Virus record (IMG/VR): IMGVR_UViG_3300009550_000029
Coordinates: 1-36,715 of that record
Origin: a virus
DNA: 36,715 nt
Direction: 5' to 3' (one strand)
The notes under the pieces are model-generated. The model worked only from the letters and a program-made list of their open reading frames with translations, was not told where the DNA came from and made no database searches. Numbering within the stretch: the first letter of the stretch is position 1; the number at the start of each line of letters is the position of its first letter. Position numbers and translations under genes: made by a program. Shown piece after piece: positions 24,747 to 31,821 of this stretch.

Positions 24747-25469
24747 ATGGGAACAAGAAACCTCACACCAGAAGAGACAGCTGAAAGCCAACGGTTGAAA
24801 GCTATCTTCGAAGCAAAAAAGAAAACTCTCGGCCTCAGCCAACAGGCCGCGGGCAATGCTATGGGCATTAGCCAGGCGGCAGTAGGGCACTACCTGAACG
24901 GCAGAAACCCACTAAATCTCAATGCCGCCCACCATTTTGCGGAAATCCTGAATTGCAGCATTAACGACTTCAGCCCGCGCCTAGCTGCCGAGGCCAGCCG
25001 CTACATGCTGCGCGAGCCCACTGGTAGCTACAACAACCTAGAAACCGCCACCCAACCACGCCAAACGCGCCTGGCCCCAATTGTAAGCACTATCATGGCA
25101 GGCAGCTGGGGTAGCGCTCCTGACATACACCCAGTCGGCCACGGCGAAGACTACGAACCGGTACCATCCGGCGCGTCTGATCATTCTTTCTGGATGCGAG
25201 TGAAAGGTGATTCCATGGTGTCACCGATACCAGCAGCAGACAGCTTTCCACCTGGCACTTTGGTCCATGTTGACCCGGAAATGCATTGGGAATATGGCGA
25301 TTATGTTGTCGCAAAGCTGGATGACAGCGAGGAAGCGACATTCAAGCAGATCGTTGAGGATGCTGGCCGCAGATACCTCAAGCCCCTCAACAACGCCTAC
25401 GGCCTGATTGCTATAAATGGCAACTGCCGAATTGTTGGAAAGGTAACGGAATACAAGAGAAAGCTATAG
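24747..25469 (+). CDS. CI-like prophage repressor (HTH + S24 self-cleavage domain)
   Basis: 240 residues. Residues ~15-70 form an XRE helix-turn-helix (LGLSQQAAGNAMGISQAAVG). The C-terminal LexA/S24 domain shows Ser156 in VKGDSMVSP and Lys200 in EEATFKQIV, with a likely autocleavage bond Ala118-Gly119 in STIMAGSWG. RecA-stimulated self-cleavage would inactivate it on DNA damage and induce the prophage. No Shine-Dalgarno precedes ATG 24747, in agreement with a leaderless message. It is divergent from cro across three operator sites. Confidence 0.92.
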   Translation: MGTRNLTPEETAESQRLKAIFEAKKKTLGLSQQAAGNAMGISQAAVGHYLNGRNPLNLNAAHHFAEILNCSINDFSPRLAAEASRYMLREPTGSYNNLETATQPRQTRLAPIVSTIMAGSWGSAPDIHPVGHGEDYEPVPSGASDHSFWMRVKGDSMVSPIPAADSFPPGTLVHVDPEMHWEYGDYVVAKLDDSEEATFKQIVEDAGRRYLKPLNNAYGLIAINGNCRIVGKVTEYKRKL

Positions 25470-25497
25470 AGGCCATAACAACAACCCCCCTCCGGCT

Positions 25498-25803
25498 CTA
25501 TTCGTAGAGGTTCCAGCAGTAAAGGAAATATTCATCCCTAAAGTCATCAACCACCCTCTTTTTCATTGCAGCGGTGCTGTATCTGTTTTCCTTGTAGGCC
25601 TTGACGATGATGGCAGACAACACTTCCTCGCCATCCGCAACCCCCATTAACTCCGACATCGCCGCCCCATCTTGCCGTTTGGTCATTACAGCTTCAGCGA
25701 TTGCTGACAGCCGAGTGCAAGTCTCTTGCCTGCTGAGATCCTCCTCAGCGCCCACCCGGCCCGCAGCGATGCATATAAAAAGAACGATCAATAACCTCAT
25801 CAT
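25498..25803 (-). CDS. Small secreted protein, candidate lysogenic-conversion moron
   Basis: 101 residues from ATG 25803 (GGGGG upstream); further upstream in-frame starts exist. A clear signal peptide (MRLLIVLFICIAAGRVGA) ends near residue 20. The mature part has two cysteines (QETCTRLSAIA and FLYCWNL) and the segment RYSTAAMKKRVVDDFRDEYFLYC, which resembles a family of small exported phage proteins of unknown role. It is convergent with the repressor gene and just left of the OL-like operators, so it may be expressed in the lysogen. Confidence 0.7.
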   Translation of the reverse strand: MMRLLIVLFICIAAGRVGAEEDLSRQETCTRLSAIAEAVMTKRQDGAAMSELMGVADGEEVLSAIIVKAYKENRYSTAAMKKRVVDDFRDEYFLYCWNLYE

Positions 25804-25888
25804 CACCATCCCCCACCAGTCCGAGAAAGAAAATAACCCCCGTAATTCTGCGTAAAACAACAAAATTCGGCAAATTCCGCATTTTTAT

Positions 25889-25946
25889 AACCCAAGGTAT
25901 TGACCAATAATAATACCTTGGGTAGTGTTTGCTCATACCCAAGGTA
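25889..25946. promoter_or_regulatory. OL-like operator cluster, three sites
   Basis: AACCCAAGGTA (25889-25899), TACCTTGGGTA (25914-25924, perfect palindrome apart from the centre) and TACCCAAGGTA (25936-25946) match the motif found between CI and Cro. Centre spacings are 25 and 22 bp. They flank and overlap a promoter for the rightward operon, so the same repressor would silence both early transcripts. Confidence 0.8.
25900..25928 (+). promoter_or_regulatory. PL-like early promoter of the rightward operon
   Basis: TTGACC (25900-25905), 17-base spacer, TAGTGT (25923-25928). Operator site 25914-25924 covers the spacer and -10 edge; the site at 25889 abuts the -35. The first gene starts 30 bases downstream. 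Confidence 0.62.
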
Positions 25947-25957
25947 GGAGAACAACC

Positions 25958-26200
25958 ATGGCCACAGTCCACATCCACCCCACTGCCGCCACACCGGCAG
26001 CCATCTACAAGCTGCAGCGCCAAACCGGCCTGGTCGCCGTTATCCACGGCACCAGCGCCCAGCTGATTCCCCACAGCCACTGGCTGGCCCGCAAAGGCAA
26101 TGCCCTGCCGCGCCACCAGCGCCGCTCTGCCGTGCCGGCCATCCAGCGCCTGAGCGCCCACCACCGTAATCACGGTGGCGACGGCCCCAGCGCGGCCTGA
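25958..26200 (+). CDS. First gene of the rightward early operon, unknown
   Basis: 80 residues from ATG 25958 with TAGGAG upstream. Basic and histidine-rich (VHIHPTAATPAAIYKLQRQTG, then LIPHSHWLARKG). No domain recognised. Its position directly after PL is that of small early host-takeover or antitermination genes in lambdoid phages, but nothing in the sequence proves a role. Confidence 0.65.
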   Translation: MATVHIHPTAATPAAIYKLQRQTGLVAVIHGTSAQLIPHSHWLARKGNALPRHQRRSAVPAIQRLSAHHRNHGGDGPSAA

Positions 26201-26213
26201 TCGGGTGACCACC

Positions 26214-26444
26214 ATGACCAGCATTCCAGCCCGCATCCACAACGCCCAGCGCGCCTTCAAGCGCCTACAGACCACCGCCGACATGGAGCAAGCCATGCTG
26301 CGCAGTGGCCGGTTGCTGGACCGCTACATGGCCGAACTGCCCGTCAGCAATCAAACGCTCACCGCCCGGGCCCACATCACCGAACAGGCAGACCAGTACT
26401 TGGCCCGCTGCCGCCGCAAACGCACAGGGAGTAACGCCGCATGA
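26214..26444 (+). CDS. Small helical phage protein, unknown
   Basis: 76 residues from ATG 26214, preceded by GGGTGACC. Almost entirely helical and basic (IHNAQRAFKRLQTTADMEQ, ITEQADQYLARCRRKR). Its stop overlaps the next start (ATGA), indicating coupled translation. Function not recognised. Confidence 0.62.
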   Translation: MTSIPARIHNAQRAFKRLQTTADMEQAMLRSGRLLDRYMAELPVSNQTLTARAHITEQADQYLARCRRKRTGSNAA

Positions 26445-26692
26445 GACTCACCATGCAGAACGAAAAGGAACTTCGCACCGCCATTCGCGGTACCGACAAA
26501 GGCGCCAGCAGCACCACGCTAATCCGTGTCCACGGCATCACCCTTGCCGTCGCCGTAAGCAAAAGCGTAGAAGCCACCACCGTGACCATCTACCCCGCCG
26601 CAGACCCGAGCCAGGTGATCTACCACGGCACAGGCACAGCGGGCGAATGCTACGCCGATGCAGCCGATGCTATTGAAGGGGCGGTGGTATGA
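26441..26692 (+). CDS. Small phage protein, unknown
   Basis: 83 residues, joined to both neighbours by ATGA overlaps. Beta-rich centre (TTLIRVHGITLAVAVSKSVEATTVTIYPA) and a short helix at the end. No known motif. Confidence 0.62.
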   Translation: MRLTMQNEKELRTAIRGTDKGASSTTLIRVHGITLAVAVSKSVEATTVTIYPAADPSQVIYHGTGTAGECYADAADAIEGAVV

Positions 26693-26994
26693 ACCTGCTT
26701 ACCGACAAGCTGAGCATGAATGACTACCAGCTCAATCGTGCCCGCGCCGAAATCATGCACAACCTGAACCTCGGGGTAGAGAAAGCGCTTCAGGGTGAGG
26801 CTGACCATACCCACGTGATCCTGCTCCGCCTGGACGGCATCTGGACAGCCTTCATGGGCCAACCACTAGGGCATCTTGCTCAACGCGCCACGACACTCAT
26901 TGCTGCTGCCCAGTACCACCGCATGGGCAGCCCTCACATCCTCACCGACGCCGGACGACAACTCACAGGCCTCACCACCGGAGAACCCGCATGA
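26689..26994 (+). CDS. Small phage protein, unknown
   Basis: 101 residues, ATGA-coupled on both sides. Helical N-terminus (MNDYQLNRARAEIMHNLNLG) followed by HVILLRLDGIWTAFMG. Conserved place before the dNMP kinase gene; no known motif. Confidence 0.62.
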   Translation: MNLLTDKLSMNDYQLNRARAEIMHNLNLGVEKALQGEADHTHVILLRLDGIWTAFMGQPLGHLAQRATTLIAAAQYHRMGSPHILTDAGRQLTGLTTGEPA

Positions 26995-27560
26995 AAATCA
27001 TCGCCTTCACCGGCCCCGGCGGCGCCGGCAAAAACACCGCTGCCGAAGCCCTTGGCACCGAGTGGCACACCAACGAAGTGGCCTTCACCGCCCCGCTGTA
27101 CGACATGGCAGCCGCCGCCTTGGGCCACACCCCCGAACAGATCAACCAGCTCAAGCAGCAGGGCGACAAAGCTATCCGCGCCATGCTGGAACAGCTGGGT
27201 GACGTGGTGCGCAACACCATCCGTCCGGACTACCTCATCGTGCGCCTGGTAGACACCCTGCGCGAACTGGAAGACAGCCAAGACACACCGGAACTGGCCG
27301 TCATCACCGACCTGCGCACCGAAGAGGAAGCCTACTGGGTGCGGGCCATGAGGGGCTTGGTGATCCACGTCAGCCGCCCGGAAGGGACCAGCGACAGCGA
27401 ACACAACACCAACCAGCCCATCACTTTTGCCCAGGGTGATCAGTACCTGCTGAACAACGGCACGGCAGAAGACCTGGGGAAGATCGCCTGCGCGATCGTA
27501 AAAGGCTGGATTGTTGCCAATTCACCCGCAGCCCAGAACCGGTTTCAGGGGGCAGCATGA
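26991..27560 (+). CDS. Deoxynucleoside monophosphate kinase-like protein
   Basis: 189 residues. The P-loop FTGPGGAGKNTAAEAL lies at residues 6-21. A lid-like region (QLGDVVRNTIRPDYLI) and a nucleotide/base-binding strand ELAVITDLRTEEEA follow, as in the phage dNMP kinase family that phosphorylates dNMPs for DNA synthesis. Starts in an ATGA overlap with the previous gene; its 3' end overlaps the end of the inverted gene 27545-28207 by 16 bases. Confidence 0.8.
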   Translation: MKIIAFTGPGGAGKNTAAEALGTEWHTNEVAFTAPLYDMAAAALGHTPEQINQLKQQGDKAIRAMLEQLGDVVRNTIRPDYLIVRLVDTLRELEDSQDTPELAVITDLRTEEEAYWVRAMRGLVIHVSRPEGTSDSEHNTNQPITFAQGDQYLLNNGTAEDLGKIACAIVKGWIVANSPAAQNRFQGAA

Positions 27561-28207
27561 TCAACGCTCACAGCACTAATATCCTCAAATTCCTTAGGAA
27601 CGGCATCAGCATCGTTCATGAAATAATTCTCGTGATAATCCTGAAGATGATCATGCAGATTTTTCATCCTATTGCTGACGTCTTGAACGGTAATCAGATC
27701 TACTTTCGGAAGCTCATCAGAAAGGCAATAAGCAAGATAAGCCTTAAAGTCCTCACCAATAATCACGCCATTGTTGACCAAGACAATCACTCCAGGGTTT
27801 GGAAGGTCACCCAGCATCACTTTTCTAAGATCGACAAGATCATCTACCACAGTCTCAAGGCGCTCAGAAAGCACAAGACGAAACGTGGCTGGAGCATTAT
27901 AGCTAAGCCCGCTGTGGATATGCTTGATGATGTTTTCGGCCCCACCTCCCAGCCGAGACATTATAACTTTAGCTCTCACAATTCCCTTGTGATGTTGCAG
28001 CACCTGATCGTGAATTGCTTTAGCTCTGGATTCCTTTATCTGCCTCTCATGCTGACGTTGAGCATTAAAGATACTCAGCATCGAAACACCAACAGAACCC
28101 GCGATGGCCACGACCGTAAGAATAGCCTGCACCCAAGCCGCAGTACTGTTGCTCCAAAACCAAGTTGCCCAGCAGTTCCAATCACCTTTGCACCAGTACC
28201 ATTCCAT
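27545..28207 (-). CDS. Inverted, AT-rich membrane protein gene (moron), unknown function
   Basis: 220 residues from ATG 28207 (GGGGGAG upstream), on the minus strand inside a plus-strand operon. Tryptophan-rich N-terminus (EWYWCKGDWNCWATWFW), one membrane helix at about residues 25-45 (WVQAILTVVAIAGSVGVSML), then a soluble helical domain (AQRQHERQIKESRAKA ... RLETVVDDLVDLRKVMLGDLP). Base composition is far more AT-rich than the flanking genes, a sign of recent acquisition. Membrane anchoring plus separate transcription would suit superinfection exclusion or another anti-phage role, but no known family is recognised. A complementary plus-strand frame of 244 residues exists and is discussed as a finding. 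Confidence 0.7.
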   Translation of the reverse strand: MEWYWCKGDWNCWATWFWSNSTAAWVQAILTVVAIAGSVGVSMLSIFNAQRQHERQIKESRAKAIHDQVLQHHKGIVRAKVIMSRLGGGAENIIKHIHSGLSYNAPATFRLVLSERLETVVDDLVDLRKVMLGDLPNPGVIVLVNNGVIIGEDFKAYLAYCLSDELPKVDLITVQDVSNRMKNLHDHLQDYHENYFMNDADAVPKEFEDISAVSVDHAAP

Positions 28208-28287
28208 AGCGGTCTTCTCCCCCGATTCAACGAAGGGATAACCATCTGCCAGCTTGCCCCGGCAAGTCAATGGGCAGGAGGTGCCGC

Positions 28288-28812
28288 ATGAACCTGCTAG
28301 CCCACCTCCTATTCCGGCTCACGACCAACCGTCCCACCCGGCTGATCAAGATCAGCGGGCAGCCTTACCTTGAGCGCTACTTCCTGTGCCAGGTACTCGG
28401 CATCACCGTTTACCTGCACCGCTTTGTGCGCGACGACAAAGACCGCGCCCTGCACAACCACCCATGGCGGCACGCCATCAGCTTGGTGCTCACCGGCGGC
28501 TACACAGAACACCAAGGCCTGCTCATGGGTAGAACACCCGACGGCATCGACACAGTGCTCACCACAGTGAAGCCCGTGAAGTGGTTTAACCACATCCGCC
28601 ACAGCAGCCACCACCAGATCGTCCGCGTGAAACCCGAAACCTGGACGCTCTTCATGCACACCCGCTGGCGGTTTGAATGGGGCTTTCTCGAACGCCTCAC
28701 CGGCCCACTGCCGCACTACCGCTACCGCAAGCACATACCAGAACAACCCCGCCAATGGTGGCTCACCGCGCCACCAGCCAAGCGGGCAAACCGAGAACCC
28801 TTCGGAGGTTAA
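28288..28812 (+). CDS. Cupin-like phage protein
   Basis: 174 residues from ATG 28288 (AGGAGGTGCCGC upstream). The pattern YLHRFVRDDKDRALHNHPW, HAISLVLTGGYTEH, SSHHQIVRV, TWTLFMHTRWRFEWGF gives the histidine-rich double-stranded beta-helix of small cupins common in phage early regions. The histidines (HNHPW, HH) could bind metal. Enzymatic activity and substrate unknown. Confidence 0.7.
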   Translation: MNLLAHLLFRLTTNRPTRLIKISGQPYLERYFLCQVLGITVYLHRFVRDDKDRALHNHPWRHAISLVLTGGYTEHQGLLMGRTPDGIDTVLTTVKPVKWFNHIRHSSHHQIVRVKPETWTLFMHTRWRFEWGFLERLTGPLPHYRYRKHIPEQPRQWWLTAPPAKRANREPFGG

Positions 28813-28814
28813 CC

Positions 28815-29075
28815 ATGAGCCAGCCCACCTACCGCATCAAGCACGCCGCGCAGCGCCTTGGCACCAAGCCCGGCCAACTCCGCGAACAGCTACGTGGCAT
28901 GGGCGCCATCACCGCCGAAGAACGGGCCCACCCAACATGGGTGCGCGAGGGCTGGCTCAAAGAAGAACACACCCAGTACCACCACCCCGTAGTGGGCTGG
29001 ACATGGCGAACACGAATCGACATCACCGAAGCCGGCCTTGTGGAACTGTTTGGCCTGCTCGATAACGCCGCATAG
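28815..29075 (+). CDS. KilAC-like DNA-binding / antirepressor domain protein
   Basis: 86 residues from ATG 28815 with GGAGG six bases upstream. The outline YRIKHAAQRLGTKPGQLREQLRGMGAI then TQYHHPVVGWTWRT and DITEAGLVELFGLL resembles the C-terminal KilAC domain of phage antirepressors (winged-helix). Here it stands alone without the N-terminal BRO/KilA-N part. A regulatory role is likely, target unknown. Confidence 0.65.
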   Translation: MSQPTYRIKHAAQRLGTKPGQLREQLRGMGAITAEERAHPTWVREGWLKEEHTQYHHPVVGWTWRTRIDITEAGLVELFGLLDNAA

Positions 29076-29083
29076 AGGGGCAC

Positions 29084-29362
29084 ATGGAATGGACGCAAAA
29101 GCACAAATACGCGCTCAGCGCCGGGGCCTACCAGGTCAGCAAGACATACACAGCCACCAAAGCCGTGTACACCGCCTGGCCACCCAAACCGCCATACAAC
29201 AGAGCCCTGCCATGGCAGGCCCTCGTGCACCAGTGCATTGGCTGCTACAGCGATGCCGGCCAGGCAAAAGCCGCCTGCGAAGCTCACGCGGCCCTGTCCA
29301 GCTTATGCAGCTTCCTCTACCGACAGAGCGACAGCAAAAACAAACCGACTGCGCCCTGCTGA
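29084..29362 (+). CDS. Small phage protein, unknown
   Basis: 92 residues from ATG 29084 (AGAGGGGCAC). Contains tyrosine/proline-rich first half (YTATKAVYTAWPPKPPYNRAL) and several cysteines (QCIGCYS, AACEAH, SLCSFLY). No recognised motif. Confidence 0.55.
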   Translation: MEWTQKHKYALSAGAYQVSKTYTATKAVYTAWPPKPPYNRALPWQALVHQCIGCYSDAGQAKAACEAHAALSSLCSFLYRQSDSKNKPTAPC

Positions 29363-29415
29363 TCATCACCCTGGTCAGCGGCAGCGCCCTAGCAATCTGG
29401 CTGCTACTGCGATGA
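29305..29415 (+). CDS. Possible 36-residue single-span membrane peptide
   Basis: Frame from ATG 29305 overlaps the previous gene and ends in an ATGA junction with the PrtN-like gene. The C-terminal half is one hydrophobic helix (ALLIITLVSGSALAIWLLL) ending in Arg. No ribosome-binding site is evident, so translation would depend on coupling. Weak call. Confidence 0.3.
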   Translation: MQLPLPTERQQKQTDCALLIITLVSGSALAIWLLLR

Positions 29416-29672
29416 ACACACTCTTTCTACTCATGGCCGAATTCGAGACAGCGGAAATCCCGCTCGACGCTCTCGCCGAAAAATACCTCGGCCTGAGCCC
29501 GGCCCAAGCCAAACGCCGTGCTGCCCGCCAGGCACTGCCGTTTCCCGCACACCGGGGAAGCCGCAGCCAGAAGGCCCCGTGGCTAGTGCACACCCAAGAC
29601 CTCGCCAACCACCTCGACGCGCAACGCAACGAAGCCGCCCGGGAATGGAAAGCGATCAACGAAGCAGCTTGA
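29412..29672 (+). CDS. PrtN-family (pyocin activator) regulator
   Basis: 86 residues from ATG 29412. The sequence MNTLFLLMAEFETAEIPLD, KYLGLSPAQAKRRAARQAL and the terminal KAPWLVHTQDLANHLD match the pyocin activator protein family closely. PrtN switches on pyocin genes in Pseudomonas after RecA-dependent release; family members are also carried by temperate phages as transcription regulators. In the PL-like operon it may activate a later phage promoter. Confidence 0.85.
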   Translation: MNTLFLLMAEFETAEIPLDALAEKYLGLSPAQAKRRAARQALPFPAHRGSRSQKAPWLVHTQDLANHLDAQRNEAAREWKAINEAA

Positions 29673-29683
29673 AAGGAGCCCAT

Positions 29684-30088
29684 ATGAAAGACGCAACGAT
29701 TGAAGCAGGAATGGAAGGAATCAGCCAACACGTCACCAACACCACCTGGTTGTGCCACGCACTTTCCAAAAACGCCGGCTGGTGGACCGACCCTGATACA
29801 GGAAACGACATCGACCCCAACCCCACCTTCCCGGTGAAGCTCTGCCTGATCCATTCCGAGATCAGTGAAGCCATGGAAGGCCACCGAAAAGGCCTGAAAG
29901 ACGACCACCTTCCCCATCGGGACATGGCGGAAGTAGAGCTGGCCGATGCCCTTATTCGCATCCATGACCTCGCCGGAGCCATGGGCTACGACCTCGGGGG
30001 CGCTGTTACAGAAAAGCTGGCTTACAACCAACAACGCGCCGATCACAAGCTGGCCAACCGCGCCGGCAACAACGGCAAGAAGTACTAA
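29684..30088 (+). CDS. MazG-like nucleotide pyrophosphohydrolase
   Basis: 134 residues from ATG 29684 (AAAGGAG). The all-alpha NTP pyrophosphatase signature is visible: HSEISEAMEGHRKG (E-x2-E metal ligands) and VELADALIRIHDLAGAMG (E-x2-D). These enzymes hydrolyse non-canonical or excess (d)NTPs. Together with the dNMP kinase and cytosine methyltransferase of the same operon it suggests control of the nucleotide pool during replication. Confidence 0.82.
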   Translation: MKDATIEAGMEGISQHVTNTTWLCHALSKNAGWWTDPDTGNDIDPNPTFPVKLCLIHSEISEAMEGHRKGLKDDHLPHRDMAEVELADALIRIHDLAGAMGYDLGGAVTEKLAYNQQRADHKLANRAGNNGKKY

Positions 30089-30116
30089 CCACCAACCCCC
30101 AATGGGAGAGAGAACC

Positions 30117-30458
30117 ATGCGTACAAACGTAGATGACTTCATCAGCGAACTGGACGGCGGCATGTTCGCCCAAAAGCTCGGCCAGGCCCTGTCCGATGTC
30201 GCCGCCGGCACCATCGACCACGGCAAAGGCAAAAAGAAAGGGAAGATCACCATCGAGCTGGACGTTCAGCAGATCGGTGAATCCCACCAGGTGCAAATCG
30301 GCCACACCCTGAAAGTGTCGCGCCCCACCCTGCGCGGTAAGGCTACCGAAGAAGACACCACCACCACACCCATGTATGTGGGCAAGGGCGGCAAGATGAC
30401 CATCGCCCCCGATGCCCAGATGGACTTCCTGAAAACCCCTGCAACTGAGGAGCAATAA
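30117..30458 (+). CDS. Conserved phage protein preceding DUF2303, unknown
   Basis: 113 residues from ATG 30117 (GGGAGAGAG). Acidic N-terminus (TNVDDFISELDGG), then a lysine-rich stretch (HGKGKKKGKITIELD) and beta-strands. It forms a pair with the DUF2303 gene that starts five bases after its stop. The two probably act together; function unknown. Confidence 0.68.
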   Translation: MRTNVDDFISELDGGMFAQKLGQALSDVAAGTIDHGKGKKKGKITIELDVQQIGESHQVQIGHTLKVSRPTLRGKATEEDTTTTPMYVGKGGKMTIAPDAQMDFLKTPATEEQ

Positions 30459-30462
30459 CCCG

Positions 30463-31290
30463 ATGGAAACAATCACCTCAACCAGCATCCTGGAATACAT
30501 CCAGGATAACGGCACCCGCCTGGCCTTCAACTTCTCGGCAGCGGAACAAAATCTCGACGTAGCCGCCTTGCCCAACGATACAAAGGTGCTGGATCTGGAG
30601 CAGTTCAAGCCACTGCGCAACCGCTTCCGGGGCAAATTCGCCACCACCAGCGTTGAAGATTTCGTCAACTACACCGAGCACAAGGCCGATTCTGGTGCCG
30701 AGTGTTTCGTCTACCCCGACGACATGACCGCCACCGCAGTGTTGAACCTGGGCAACATTAGCGCACCGGGCCACGCCGATAGCTTGGCGAAAATGAACCT
30801 CAAAACCACCGCCGCCTTCGATGCTCTGAACAAAATTGACGGCGCCACCCGCACGCAACAGCAGCTGGCCGAATGGCTGGAAGACTGGCGCGACAGCGTT
30901 CAGGGCCTCACCAGCGACGAACAGAGCCTCACAGCCAACAAAGTCATCGCCGCCATCCGCCGTATTACCATCAAGGCCGGTAGCACCAGCGATCACACCG
31001 AAGGCCAGCTCAGCGCCACCCGTTCCTCACTGGAACAAGTGGAAGCCAGCAGCAACAGCGAACCGCTGCCCAGCTTCATCCTCTTCAAGTGCACCCCCTA
31101 TCAGGGCCTCGCTGAACGCACCTTCATACTGCGCATGAGCCTGCGCGCCGATGAGGAAAAGCCCCTGCTCAGCCTGCGTATCATTCGCCCTGAACAGCAC
31201 GAAGAAGAAATGGCTGAGGAATTCGCCGGCCTGCTGCAAGAAAAATTCGGCGACACCCTCCCCGTCACCATCGGCGCCTTCAGCGCCTAA
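30463..31290 (+). CDS. DUF2303 (YfdQ-like) family protein
   Basis: 275 residues. The pattern VEDFVNYTEHKADSGAECFVYPDDMTATAVLNLG (quoted in parts: NYTEHKAD, CFVYPDDMTA) and LAEWLEDWRD are typical of DUF2303, found in E. coli cryptic prophage CPS-53 (YfdQ) and many temperate phages. The C-terminal part is beta-rich (LRADEEKPLLSLRIIRPEQ). Biochemical role is not established. Confidence 0.8.
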   Translation: METITSTSILEYIQDNGTRLAFNFSAAEQNLDVAALPNDTKVLDLEQFKPLRNRFRGKFATTSVEDFVNYTEHKADSGAECFVYPDDMTATAVLNLGNISAPGHADSLAKMNLKTTAAFDALNKIDGATRTQQQLAEWLEDWRDSVQGLTSDEQSLTANKVIAAIRRITIKAGSTSDHTEGQLSATRSSLEQVEASSNSEPLPSFILFKCTPYQGLAERTFILRMSLRADEEKPLLSLRIIRPEQHEEEMAEEFAGLLQEKFGDTLPVTIGAFSA

Positions 31291-31301
31291 CAGGAAGCCG
31301 C

Positions 31302-31559
31302 ATGCTAATCGCCCGTTTCTCCGTGCACGACGACAACCCATGGATAAGCCCCAAGGCCCGCAGCCTTGGCAGCCGGAAATGGTTAATCAAACCCCACGCG
31401 GGAAACGGGCCTGCACGCAGCACAGACGAAATCCGCAACCAAAACCCCTGCAACCTGGTGGACATACTCGAAACCGCCACCCAGTGCATCGACGACATGC
31501 TGAGCGAACACGCCCACACCGTCACCGATGCCGGGTTCCAGGTGTTTTTGTTGCGGTAG
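31302..31559 (+). CDS. Small phage protein, unknown
   Basis: 85 residues from ATG 31302, 11 bases after the DUF2303 stop (AGGAAGCCGC). Basic N-terminal half (WISPKARSLGSRKWLIKPH) and helical acidic C-terminal half (DILETATQCIDDMLSEHA). No known motif. Confidence 0.58.
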   Translation: MLIARFSVHDDNPWISPKARSLGSRKWLIKPHAGNGPARSTDEIRNQNPCNLVDILETATQCIDDMLSEHAHTVTDAGFQVFLLR

Positions 31560-31569
31560 GGAGAGAGCA

Positions 31570-31749
31570 ATGAGCAAGTACACACGCGAGCAACTGACCA
31601 ACATGGCCACCGAAGTACTGCGCGCCCGCCTTTCCGGCGACGAACGGGAAGCCATTCTGGTAGCGAGAATTTCCACTGCCACCGGTTTGTCGGCTAGGGA
31701 CGTCGAAAACCGAATCGAACTACTCGCCATGGGCGTGCCAACGCCATAA
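31570..31749 (+). CDS. Small phage protein, unknown
   Basis: 59 residues from ATG 31570 with GGGAGAGAG upstream. Fully helical; TGLSARDVENRIELLAMG could be the recognition part of a small helix-turn-helix, but this is not certain. Confidence 0.58.
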   Translation: MSKYTREQLTNMATEVLRARLSGDEREAILVARISTATGLSARDVENRIELLAMGVPTP

Positions 31750-31821
31750 CCAGCAGCCCAACCATAACCGCGAAGTTCAAAGCCGTGCAGCAGGCATGGC
31801 GCCAGTTTCAGGAGCAATACG

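Noticed and set aside
29375-30253. Minus-strand open frame of 292 codons
   Set aside because: Antisense to the PrtN-like and MazG-like genes, both recognisable families.
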